This document shows, in pieces, positions 1-5,353 of a stretch of DNA of 6,470 nt. Source of the DNA: an uncultured Clostridia bacterium (lineage in GTDB: Bacteria; Bacillota; Clostridia; Peptostreptococcales; Anaerovoracaceae). Position numbers and translations under genes: made by a program. The stretch covers positions 1 through 6,470 of the forward strand of contig CALDNM010000022.1 of the NCBI GenBank assembly GCA_937915045.1, written 5' to 3'. Under the pieces are notes generated by a model. It had not been told where the DNA came from and did not search any database. It was given only the letters and a program-made list of their open reading frames with translations. Each line of letters begins with the position of its first letter. Position 1 is the stretch's first letter.

Positions 1-249
1 CGCTTCCCATTCATCGATAGCCGATTCACTCATCGCCATGACGATGTCAGGGTGGTCGCAGTAAGGGCTCGCGATCCTCTTGTCGCTCAGCACTACATTG
101 CAGCTCGCGCTGCCTCCGCGCATTTCATTTCCGTAAGCCGGGAACCATGTGAACTTCAGGTCCTGGTCATTGGCGACGCCGAGCAGGATCTTGCCCGCTG
201 TCAGCACGCCCTGCCCGCCAAGGCCGGCACAAATTATAGTTTCTAACAT
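1..249 (-). CDS. 2-oxoacid:ferredoxin oxidoreductase, gamma subunit (3' end cut off by window edge)
   Basis: Gamma subunit of a cytoplasmic 2-oxoacid:ferredoxin oxidoreductase (KorC/VorC/OorC type). In this family the gamma domain packs on the alpha and beta subunits and contributes to the CoA-handling part of the complex. Only the first 83 residues are present, of about 180 usual for the family. The protein opens with MLETIICAGLGGQGVLTAGK, the glycine-rich GxGGQG signature of gamma subunits (residues 9-14), and then has FPAYGNEMRGG at about 39-49, matching the conserved SYGPEMRGG block. The ATG at 249-247 is preceded by AGGAAGGAG about 7 nt upstream, which decides the start. It lies 14 nt after the beta-subunit stop, so it is the fourth gene of the operon. 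The rest lies left of the window. Which 2-oxoacid is used cannot be read from this subunit. Confidence 0.93.
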   Translation of the reverse strand, partial: MLETIICAGLGGQGVLTAGKILLGVANDQDLKFTWFPAYGNEMRGGSASCNVVLSDKRIASPYCDHPDIVMAMSESAIDEWEA

Positions 250-263
250 ATCTTGCTCCTTCC

Positions 264-995
264 TTATTTATCGATCACTTCGCCGAGCGGGTAATATTTG
301 CTGACTACTTCATCGATGTGCTTCATCGCGTCCGCAGGCTTCATGCCCCAGTTCGTCGGGCATGGATCCAGGACTTCAAGAAGAGAGAATCCCTTGCCAT
401 CGCGCTGCTTTTCGAGAGCCTTGCGTACCATCTTTTTCGTCTTAGCGACGTTCGCGGGATTTGTTATCGTCGTTCTCGCGAGGTAAGCGATATCGAGACC
501 GCCCATGAGATCGAATACGTTCGTGCTCTGTCCATTGGCTGCCTCTGTACGTCCAAGAGGTGTGCTCGCTGTCTTCTGACCGATCATAGTAGTAGGGGCC
601 AGCTGGCCGCCTGTCATAGCGTATACCGTATTGTTCATTACAAAGAACGTGACATTTTCATTTCTTGCCGCCGCTGCCATAGTTTCACCGAGGCCGATAG
701 CGTAAGCGCCGCCGTCTCCCGCGATAGTCATAGCGTATTTGTCCGGACGGACTCTTTTCATTGCAGTAAGTGCCGCACCCATTTTCCCGTGCGGAGGAAC
801 GATCGTATCCACGTTCATGCAGAACTGGAACTGGTGATTGCATCCTATATCTGAACATATGACCGTGTCGGAGATGATGTCCATCTCAGTCAGGACCTCA
901 CCCAGTATGCGGTTGAATAACGCGTGGCCGCAGCCGGCGCAGAATCTGTTTTCACAGTACATGATGTCCGGCGTTTTTCTTGCTCTATCAGACAT
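264..995 (-). CDS. 2-oxoacid:ferredoxin oxidoreductase, TPP-binding beta subunit
   Basis: Catalytic beta subunit (243 aa, near the usual 245-280) that binds thiamine pyrophosphate and decarboxylates a 2-oxoacid, passing electrons towards ferredoxin. Visible family marks are FCAGCGH at residues 18-24, SDIGC at 48-52, PHGK at 68-71 (usually HGRA), and the TPP/Mg motif starting GDGG at 93-96 and closing with NN at 120-121, followed by YAMTGGQ and then APTTMIGQKT. The C-terminal half holds the conserved PCPTNWGM block near 212-219. The ATG overlaps the alpha stop codon by one base (TAATG), and its ribosome binding site GAGGAGGT lies inside the last alpha codons, so the two subunits are probably translationally coupled. 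Together with the VorB-like alpha subunit it best fits a branched-chain or related 2-oxoacid enzyme. A 2-oxoglutarate or aromatic oxoacid enzyme cannot be excluded by reading alone. Confidence 0.95.
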   Translation of the reverse strand: MSDRARKTPDIMYCENRFCAGCGHALFNRILGEVLTEMDIISDTVICSDIGCNHQFQFCMNVDTIVPPHGKMGAALTAMKRVRPDKYAMTIAGDGGAYAIGLGETMAAAARNENVTFFVMNNTVYAMTGGQLAPTTMIGQKTASTPLGRTEAANGQSTNVFDLMGGLDIAYLARTTITNPANVAKTKKMVRKALEKQRDGKGFSLLEVLDPCPTNWGMKPADAMKHIDEVVSKYYPLGEVIDK

Positions 996-2068
996 TAATA
1001 TACCTCCTCTTCCTTGACTTTCCCGTCGTATACGTCCTTTGCGTAAGCGATGATCTCATCGACTTTCGCGACGCTTCTTCTTGTAGCATATGCGTAAGTA
1101 GGGAACTTTCCCTTTAAAGTAATGATCACGTCTTCGCGCATCTGTCCCATCATGTTGACTTCGACGGTGACTACGCCGCGGCATGTGTCAGGTATCTCTT
1201 CGAATGCCTTGCGTGGATACGGCCAGAGTGTGATCGGACGGATGAGCCCGAGCTTGAAGCCTTCTTCTCTTGCTCTCGCCACAGCGCCTTCAGCGACTCT
1301 TGATGATATGCCGTAAGCTACGAGGACGATGTCCGCGTCTTCTACGCAGATGTTTTCCCAGCGCTGCTCTTCTTCACTTATTTTTCTCATCTTCTGAAGA
1401 TACTTCTCATTCCATTCGTCGAGATCTTCAAAGTAGGTGATATCTGTTATGACTTTGTGGTCTTCACCCGGTTTCACGCCCATGGTCGCCCAAGGCTGAT
1501 CCATATCGTATTCCTGCATAGGCTTGAGCTCGCATGGCTCTACCATCTGACCGATAGTACCATCGGAGAGAAGGAGCACAGGGTGCATCCACTTTTCAGC
1601 TATGCCGAAACTCTCATACGCCATGTCGTGACATTCCTGCACGCTGTTCGGCGCGAGAGTGATGAGGTGATAGTCACCGTTGCCGCCGCCTTTGACAGCC
1701 TGCCAGTAATTGTCCTGTCCGGCGAAGATGAATCCGTCGCCGATACCGAATCTCTGCACGCACGCTACTACGCACGGCATGCCGGCGCTCACCCAGTAGG
1801 CGATGCCTTCCTGATAAAGTGAGAATCCCGGACCGGATGTCGATGTAAGAGCTCTAGCTCCCATAGCTCTCGCCGCGTATGTCATGTTCACGCTTGCGAT
1901 CTCTGATTCTCCCTGGACGAATACTCCGTCCACCTCCGGTTGTCTCTTAGCCATCCACTCAAGTATTTCGGACTGAGGGGTGATAGGGTAGCCTGCGTAA
2001 AAGCGGCATCCACCGCGGACAGCTCCTTCAGCCAGGGCTTCATTGCCCTTCATTATTTTCTTTTCCAT
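995..2068 (-). CDS. vorB: 2-oxoacid:ferredoxin oxidoreductase, alpha subunit (VorB-like)
   Basis: Alpha subunit (357 aa, about normal length) of the ferredoxin-dependent 2-oxoacid oxidoreductase. It supplies the pyrimidine-binding domain facing the TPP of the beta subunit, plus a transketolase C-terminal-like domain. Visible marks are KGNEALAEGA at residues 7-16, the substrate-contact motif YPITPQSEI at 27-35, QGESEIAS at 52-59, TSTSGPGFSL at 75-84, KGGGNGDYH at 126-134 and LAPNSVQE soon after. The overall pattern resembles VorB (3-methyl-2-oxobutanoate dehydrogenase) and KorA. One block departs from what I know of the family: where relatives read RGGPGLG, this protein reads RFGIGDG at 106-112 and continues FIFAGQDNYW. 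The ATG at 2068 has AGGAGGA 8 nt upstream, overlapping the ferredoxin stop. The symbol follows the Firmicutes usage of vorB for this subunit. The actual substrate is inferred, not shown. Confidence 0.93.
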   Translation of the reverse strand: MEKKIMKGNEALAEGAVRGGCRFYAGYPITPQSEILEWMAKRQPEVDGVFVQGESEIASVNMTYAARAMGARALTSTSGPGFSLYQEGIAYWVSAGMPCVVACVQRFGIGDGFIFAGQDNYWQAVKGGGNGDYHLITLAPNSVQECHDMAYESFGIAEKWMHPVLLLSDGTIGQMVEPCELKPMQEYDMDQPWATMGVKPGEDHKVITDITYFEDLDEWNEKYLQKMRKISEEEQRWENICVEDADIVLVAYGISSRVAEGAVARAREEGFKLGLIRPITLWPYPRKAFEEIPDTCRGVVTVEVNMMGQMREDVIITLKGKFPTYAYATRRSVAKVDEIIAYAKDVYDGKVKEEEVY

Positions 2069-2081
2069 TAAGCAAGTCCTC

Positions 2082-2285
2082 CTAAAGAATTTCTATCACT
2101 CGGTCAGGGCACATGGAGTAGCACGCTCCGCACTGTACACACTTTTCCTGATCGACCTGTATAACTTTGACGCCTTTGGCATTTACTTCATCAGATATAC
2201 TCAACGCCTGAGGCTTGCAGTTTGCTATACATAAATAGCATCCCTTGCAGCGTTCTGTTGTGAGTTTGATTTTATCCATTCGCAT
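2082..2285 (-). CDS. 2-oxoacid oxidoreductase delta subunit, 2x[4Fe-4S] ferredoxin
   Basis: Small ferredoxin-like delta subunit (67 aa) that carries electrons from the TPP site to free ferredoxin. Two complete cluster motifs are visible: C13-x2-C16-x2-C19-x3-C23 and C49-x2-C52-x2-C55-x3-C59-P, the usual arrangement for two [4Fe-4S] clusters. It is the first gene of the operon, so the order is delta-alpha-beta-gamma, as in the known oorDABC/korDABC clusters. The start is ambiguous. ATG at 2285 lies only 4 nt after GGAGG, while ATG at 2279 (beginning MDKIKL) lies 10 nt after it; the shorter form would have 65 aa. Both keep all cysteines. The stop TAG overlaps the ribosome binding site of the alpha subunit gene. 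Confidence 0.93.
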   Translation of the reverse strand: MRMDKIKLTTERCKGCYLCIANCKPQALSISDEVNAKGVKVIQVDQEKCVQCGACYSMCPDRVIEIL

Positions 2286-2351
2286 TGGTCCTCCGTTTTA
2301 TTAAGTGTAAAATATAGGTTTATGAATTGATATTGGAACGCTTGGGCTATA

Positions 2352-2379
2352 ATTATCTCACGTCCGTTAGTTCTAACAA
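2352..2379 (-). promoter_or_regulatory. Candidate sigma-A promoter of the oxidoreductase operon
   Basis: Read on the minus strand there is TTGTTA (2379-2374), a 16-nt spacer and GATAAT (2357-2352). This gives a likely transcription start near 2345 and a leader of about 60 nt before the ferredoxin gene. The -35 box lies inside the inverted repeat GTTCTA-N5-TAGAAC (2370-2386), so a protein bound there should affect this promoter directly. On the plus strand an overlapping TTGATA (2327-2332), 15-nt spacer and TATAAT (2348-2353) could be a promoter facing the aminotransferase. These are matches by eye only. Confidence 0.5.
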
Positions 2380-2406
2380 ATAGAACATTGTTCTGACAAT
2401 TAGAAT
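2370..2406. promoter_or_regulatory. Operator array: phased GTTCT/AGAAC half-sites
   Basis: Four half-sites alternate here: GTTCTA (2370-2375), TAGAAC (2381-2386), GTTCTG (2390-2395) and TAGAAT (2401-2406). They form inverted repeats centred near 2378, 2388 and 2398, exactly 10 bp apart and so on roughly the same face of the helix. Seen another way, positions 2371-2390 and 2391-2410 are a 20-bp tandem repeat with 16 of 20 bases equal. The array covers the -35 region of the oxidoreductase promoter. A further lone half-site AATAGAAC lies at 2421-2428. A dimeric, possibly cooperative regulator is inferred; its family is unknown. Confidence 0.6.
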
Positions 2407-2465
2407 ATAGCACAACAAAGAATAGAACGCAAGGAGAAAATTAAATGTCTATTATTTTTTAAAAT

Positions 2466-2499
2466 TTGCCTTGACAAGGTAAGGTAAGGTATGATAAAA
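2466..2499 (+). promoter_or_regulatory. Candidate promoter of the aminotransferase operon
   Basis: A perfect -35 box TTGACA (2471-2476) lies within the palindrome CCTTGACAAGG (2469-2479). Possible -10 boxes are TATGAT (2490-2495, spacer only 13 nt) and the weaker GATAAA (2493-2498, spacer 16 nt). TTGCCT (2466-2471) with an 18-nt spacer to TATGAT is another pairing. The transcript would have a leader of about 100 nt. A competing candidate is the perfect TATAAT at 2555-2560, which has no good -35 at normal spacing but has the operator at 2515-2527 just upstream, as expected for an activated promoter. Sequence alone does not settle which is used. Confidence 0.45.
2476..2490 (+). repeat. (AAGGT)x3 tandem repeat in promoter spacer
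   Basis: Three perfect copies of the pentanucleotide AAGGT lie between the TTGACA -35 box and the TATGAT -10-like box. Three copies give a spacer of 13 nt; a fourth copy would give 18 nt, close to the optimum. Copy-number change by slippage could therefore change promoter strength, but three units is a short array and variability is not shown. Confidence 0.8.
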
Positions 2500-2511
2500 A
2501 TATGTCATAAT

Positions 2512-2531
2512 AATAGAACTGCGTTCTGACA
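2512..2531. promoter_or_regulatory. Second operator copy, aminotransferase side
   Basis: AGAAC-TGC-GTTCT (2515-2527) is a perfect 5-bp inverted repeat around 3 bases. With its flanks it reads AATAGAAC-N3-GTTCTGACA, the same as positions 2379-2398 apart from the central 3 bases. It lies downstream of the TTGACA/TATGAT promoter, where a bound protein would block transcription, but upstream of the TATAAT at 2555, where it could activate. The sign of control is therefore open. Confidence 0.6.
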
Positions 2532-2537
2532 GACGCA
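2520..2537 (+). promoter_or_regulatory. Small leader hairpin overlapping the operator
   Basis: TGCG-T-TCT, loop GAC, AGACGCA can fold into a 7-bp stem with one bulged T. It would lie in the 5' leader if transcription starts at the upstream promoter. No T-run follows, so it is not an intrinsic terminator. The overlap with the operator makes it possible that the DNA palindrome is the functional element and the hairpin a by-product. Confidence 0.35.
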
Positions 2538-2602
2538 ACACATAACACGGTACATATAATCATTCAAAAGTGAACGTTTATTATTACGAGGAGGATCAAT
2601 AA

Positions 2603-3784
2603 ATGAAATTTTCAACAAGAATGGACAGAATAAAGCCATCTGCTATCAGAGACGTTCAGAAGAAGATCTCGGCAAAACCTGATGTTATATCGTTTGCCGC
2701 GGGACTTCCTGATCCGGCTCTGTTTCCTCTTGACGACTATAAAAAAGCAGCTGACGATATGATAGATGAAAAAGGAGCATCTGCTTTCCAGTACGGCCTT
2801 ACTAAAGGTTATGGCCCGATGCTTGACAAATTGGTCGGCAGACTTTCCACGAAAGAGAAGATAGACTGCTCGAAAGAAAACCTATGCATGACTACAGGAG
2901 CAACGCAGGGACTCGCGCTTATAGCGAATATGTTCCTTGATGAAGGAGATGTCGTATTGACAGAAAGTCCGAGCTACCTTGGCGCGATAAACGCGTGTCG
3001 TCCTTATGGCGTAGATTATATCGGAGTCGCGACAGATGACGACGGTATGGACGTAGATGAACTTGAAAGAATCTTATCTCAAAATGACAAGGTCAAGATG
3101 GTGTATGTCATTCCTAATTTCCAGAACCCTACAGGCAAAGCTTGGTCACTCGAAAGAAGAAAAGCTTTCATGAATGTGATAGCAAAACACGATGTGGTCG
3201 TAGTCGAGGACAACCCTTATGGTGAGCTGCGTTTTAAAGGTGATTTCGTCCCGACTCTCAAATCGATGGACACACAGGACAAGATCATTTATCTTGGATC
3301 GTTTTCGAAAATCATGGCGCCGGGGCTGAGAATCGCGTTCTTATGCGGTGAGCCAAAGATCGCTTCACTTGCTGAAGAAATAAAAGAGACATGGGACTTG
3401 CAGTGCAATGAGTACGTACAGGTATTCGCGGTAAAGTATATGGATGAGTTCGATCTTGAGGCTCATGTTGATAAGATTAAAGCACTCTACTTAAAGAAAT
3501 GCGATTTAATGCTTGCTGAAATGGACAAGTATTTCCCGAGTAACGTCAGAATCATTCGTCCTGAAGGCGGTATGTTCATATGGTTTGAACTTCCAGAAGG
3601 ACTAGATTCGACTGAGCTGCTGCAGGGCGCGCTTGACGCGGGCGTAGCGTATATACCGGGAGAGTCGTTTTATCCATCTAATGTCAAAAAGAACGGTGTG
3701 AGACTGAACTTCACTCTTGTTTCTGAAGAACAGATTGAAAAGGGGATCAAGATCCTAGGAGAGTATCTCGCGACAGTTTGTTAG
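2603..3784 (+). CDS. PLP-dependent aminotransferase, fold type I (LysN / 2-aminoadipate aminotransferase-like)
   Basis: Cytoplasmic class I/II aminotransferase (393 aa, normal length) that would move an amino group from an amino acid to a 2-oxoacid. PLP-site residues are visible: N175 in NPTG (175-178), D203 and Y206 in EDNPYGE (202-208), the Schiff-base lysine K236 in GSFSKIMAPGLR, and R367 in GVRLNF, which normally binds the substrate carboxylate. The N-terminal ISFAAGLPDP and TTGATQGL blocks are typical of the LysN/MocR-like subgroup, which includes 2-aminoadipate, branched-chain and aromatic aminotransferases. There is no N-terminal GntR helix-turn-helix, so it is an enzyme and not a MocR regulator. 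AGGAGG at 2589-2594, 8 nt before the ATG, fixes the start. It is first in the plus-strand operon and divergent from the 2-oxoacid oxidoreductase, so its oxoacid product may feed that enzyme. The amino acid used is not determined. Confidence 0.93.
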   Translation: MKFSTRMDRIKPSAIRDVQKKISAKPDVISFAAGLPDPALFPLDDYKKAADDMIDEKGASAFQYGLTKGYGPMLDKLVGRLSTKEKIDCSKENLCMTTGATQGLALIANMFLDEGDVVLTESPSYLGAINACRPYGVDYIGVATDDDGMDVDELERILSQNDKVKMVYVIPNFQNPTGKAWSLERRKAFMNVIAKHDVVVVEDNPYGELRFKGDFVPTLKSMDTQDKIIYLGSFSKIMAPGLRIAFLCGEPKIASLAEEIKETWDLQCNEYVQVFAVKYMDEFDLEAHVDKIKALYLKKCDLMLAEMDKYFPSNVRIIRPEGGMFIWFELPEGLDSTELLQGALDAGVAYIPGESFYPSNVKKNGVRLNFTLVSEEQIEKGIKILGEYLATVC

Positions 3785-3804
3785 CCTGAATAAATATATC
3801 TGAA

Positions 3805-3826
3805 GCCGGCAGACGAATCTGCCGGC
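3805..3826 (+). promoter_or_regulatory. Intercistronic stem-loop after the aminotransferase
   Basis: GCCGGCAGA, loop CGAA, TCTGCCGGC forms a perfect 9-bp G+C-rich stem 20 nt after the aminotransferase stop. No T-run follows (next bases AGGATGCC), so it is not a normal intrinsic terminator. It may slow transcription or protect the upstream message from 3' exonucleases. A mutually exclusive hairpin can form from 3819-3827 and 3831-3842 (CTGCC-GGCA paired with TGCC-gga-GGCAG). That one would bury the antiporter ribosome binding site. Confidence 0.65.
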
Positions 3827-3834
3827 AGGATGCC

Positions 3835-3839
3835 GGAGG
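3835..3839 (+). promoter_or_regulatory. Ribosome binding site deciding the TTG start of the antiporter
   Basis: GGAGG lies 7 nt before the TTG codon at 3847. The first in-frame ATG (3883) has no comparable site in front of it, so TTG is the better start. Confidence 0.65.
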
Positions 3840-3846
3840 CAGGACA

Positions 3847-4524
3847 TTGAAAAACAAGACAATAGACAAAAGTGATGATCCTATGGGATCGGAACGAGAG
3901 CTAAATAATATAGGAAAGAAGCCGGGTATTGTGATATCACTCATACCTATAGTAACGATGCTCGGACTGCTGCTGCTGTCACTCACAAAGCTTCACTGGG
4001 ACGTGCAGATACCCCTCATTACTGCTTCGATAGTCGCGGCATGCCTCGCGGTATTCGTGATAAAAAAGCCATGGAAGGAAATAGAGCAGGGAATATTCAG
4101 CAGTATCACGGGCGCTCTTCAGGCGATACTCATAGCGTGCTGCATCGGGATAATAATCGCGGCGTGGATCATAGGCGGCATAGTGCCGAGTCTCATATAT
4201 TACGGGCTGATGATCCTGTCACCGAAGTTTTTTCTGGTAACATGTATGCTCGTCTGTTCAATAGTAGGTGTGGCTACGGGCAGCTCGTGGACAGTGGCAG
4301 GGACGATGGGCGTAGCGCTTATCGGTATAGGTACGAGTATGGGTATACCTGCTCCTGTGATTGCTGGGGCAGTCATTTCCGGGGGTTACTTCGGAGATAA
4401 GATGTCACCGTTTTCGGACACAACAAATCTCGCGCCTGCAGCGGCAGGCACGACTCTGTTCGCGCATATCGTATACGACGGGAGTCAGTTATACGATCGC
4501 GCTCATAATGTTCGCCGTCTTTAA
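3847..4524 (+). CDS. N-terminal reading frame of the split NhaC antiporter
   Basis: As the DNA reads, translation from TTG 3847 gives 225 aa. Residues 1-208 match NhaC; the last 17 residues (from V209) are out-of-frame and unrelated, ending at TAA 4522-4524. The fragment keeps the N-terminal membrane segments and the conserved GDKMSPFSDTTN block but lacks the entire C-terminal half. It is unlikely to work alone. Confidence 0.6.
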   Translation: MKNKTIDKSDDPMGSERELNNIGKKPGIVISLIPIVTMLGLLLLSLTKLHWDVQIPLITASIVAACLAVFVIKKPWKEIEQGIFSSITGALQAILIACCIGIIIAAWIIGGIVPSLIYYGLMILSPKFFLVTCMLVCSIVGVATGSSWTVAGTMGVALIGIGTSMGIPAPVIAGAVISGGYFGDKMSPFSDTTNLAPAAAGTTLFAHIVYDGSQLYDRAHNVRRL

Positions 4525-5305
4525 TCTGAAGTATGTCAGCGGCGCGTCGGGAAGCAACGGAACGGTACATGCAGTAATGTCAGCCTTAAAAGTGAGCTTC
4601 ACGATAAATCCGCTGCTGATACTTCCGGTACTGATCATAATCGCGATGATCGTTTTCAAGATACCGGCTATACCAGGGCTGGTGGTGAGTATACTGCTTG
4701 GCGTGTTGTGCGCTATGACTGTGCAGGGACAAGATATCGCTCTCATAGGCAATGTGCTTGAGAATGGGTTTGTCGCAGATACGGGGAATAAGATGCTTGA
4801 TGAGCTGCTGACCAGAGGCGGTCTTCAGGGGATGATGTGGACCATTTCACTTATTCTATGTTCACTGACTTTTGGAGGCATCATGTATTCTGCGGGCATG
4901 CTGGGCGCGATAGCAAACGCTATCCTGAAAGCGGCGAGAGGGACGGGAAGTCTCATCCTCGCGACGATGCTGACGGCACTTGCTATTAATGTGATCTGCG
5001 GAGAGCAGTATCTGTCGATACTTATAACAGGGAAGATGTACAAAGACGAATATCGGAAACGCGGGCTTGCGCCTCAGAACCTTTCGAGGGCACTTGAGGA
5101 CTGCGGCACAGTGACATCACCGCTCATACCGTGGACTACGTGCGCGGTCGCGATGAGTACCTACATGGGCGTCGCTACGACAGCGTATCTGCCGTTCTGT
5201 TTCTTCAATCTCATCAATCCGTTCGTGGGCATCCTTTTCGGATTCACGGGGTGGACGATAAAGAAAATAGACGAGGTGGATCCCGCTGATATAGTCGAAT
5301 CGTAA
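4508..5305 (+). CDS. C-terminal reading frame of the split NhaC antiporter
   Basis: The remaining half is open from before 4472. The first ATG within the homologous part is at 4508 and would give 265 aa, including the LTRGGLQGMMWTI segment and the GTVTSPLIPW block. No ribosome binding site precedes this ATG, so independent translation is doubtful. The frame nonetheless has no further stop or shift over about 830 nt, which argues that the lesion is recent or is a sequence error. Confidence 0.55.
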   Translation: MFAVFNLKYVSGASGSNGTVHAVMSALKVSFTINPLLILPVLIIIAMIVFKIPAIPGLVVSILLGVLCAMTVQGQDIALIGNVLENGFVADTGNKMLDELLTRGGLQGMMWTISLILCSLTFGGIMYSAGMLGAIANAILKAARGTGSLILATMLTALAINVICGEQYLSILITGKMYKDEYRKRGLAPQNLSRALEDCGTVTSPLIPWTTCAVAMSTYMGVATTAYLPFCFFNLINPFVGILFGFTGWTIKKIDEVDPADIVES

Positions 5306-5353
5306 TGTAAATACAATGTAATCATCATAATTATTTAATCAAGGAGGTCATTT

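Larger units (their letters stand above)
2286..2602. promoter_or_regulatory. Divergent intergenic control region
   Basis: A 317-nt A+T-rich spacer separates the two divergent operons. I see no protein gene in it. It holds promoter-like boxes facing both ways, an array of GTTCT/AGAAC half-sites on the oxidoreductase side, a single near-identical site on the aminotransferase side, a pentanucleotide repeat and a small leader hairpin, each listed separately. A five-codon reading frame with a fair ribosome binding site (ATG at 2445, peptide MSIIF) is also present but cannot be called a gene. No transcription factor gene is encoded in the window, so the regulator must lie elsewhere. Confidence 0.85.
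3847..5305 (+). pseudogene. nhaC: Na+/H+ antiporter, NhaC family, split by a frameshift
   Basis: Multi-spanning inner-membrane antiporter of the NhaC family, which exchanges Na+ for H+ (or, in MleN-like members, organic acids with ions). The frame that opens at TTG 3847 encodes the N-terminal half. It has hydrophobic segments from about residue 27, ATGSSWTVAG at 143-152 and GGYFGDKMSPFSDTTNLAP at 179-197, both hallmark blocks. After H207-I208 the homology continues in the next frame as YTTGVSYTIAL from 4472. It runs through an NxICGEQYLSI block and an LSRALEDCGTVTSPLIPW block to the stop at 5303-5305. Joined, the product is about 485 aa, the usual size. G4471 acts as one extra base. Relatives as I recall them carry a few more residues at this point, so a small out-of-frame deletion (such as 11 nt) would also explain it. 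No slippery run is present. A true lesion or a sequence error are both possible. Confidence 0.88.

Noticed and set aside
318..854. 178-codon open frame on the plus strand
   Set aside because: It lies wholly antisense to the well-supported beta subunit, with no recognisable motifs and a Cys/Arg/His/Ser-rich composition typical of an antisense shadow.
1457..1822. 121-codon open frame on the plus strand
   Set aside because: Antisense to the alpha subunit, whose frame is fully conserved; no ribosome binding site or family motif is seen.
2333..2347. Possible sigma-54 (-24/-12) promoter
   Set aside because: GG and GC are separated by 9 bases where 10 are needed, and the surrounding consensus is poor.
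2382..2394. Resemblance to a Gram-positive LexA (SOS) box
   Set aside because: The known box has GAAC-N4-GTTC with outer C/G; here the gap is 3 bases and the outer bases are A/T in both copies, and the genes are metabolic.
2225..2413. 62-codon minus-strand frame overlapping the ferredoxin start
   Set aside because: It overlaps the ferredoxin gene in another frame and spans the promoter and operator region; nothing protein-like is recognised.
3805..3835. Intrinsic terminator after the aminotransferase
   Set aside because: The stem is strong but there is no T-run, and the next gene begins 20 nt later with its own ribosome binding site.
4462..4480. Programmed ribosomal frameshift in nhaC
   Set aside because: No slippery run, stop codon or rare-codon pause is visible at the junction, and the family is not known to use recoding.
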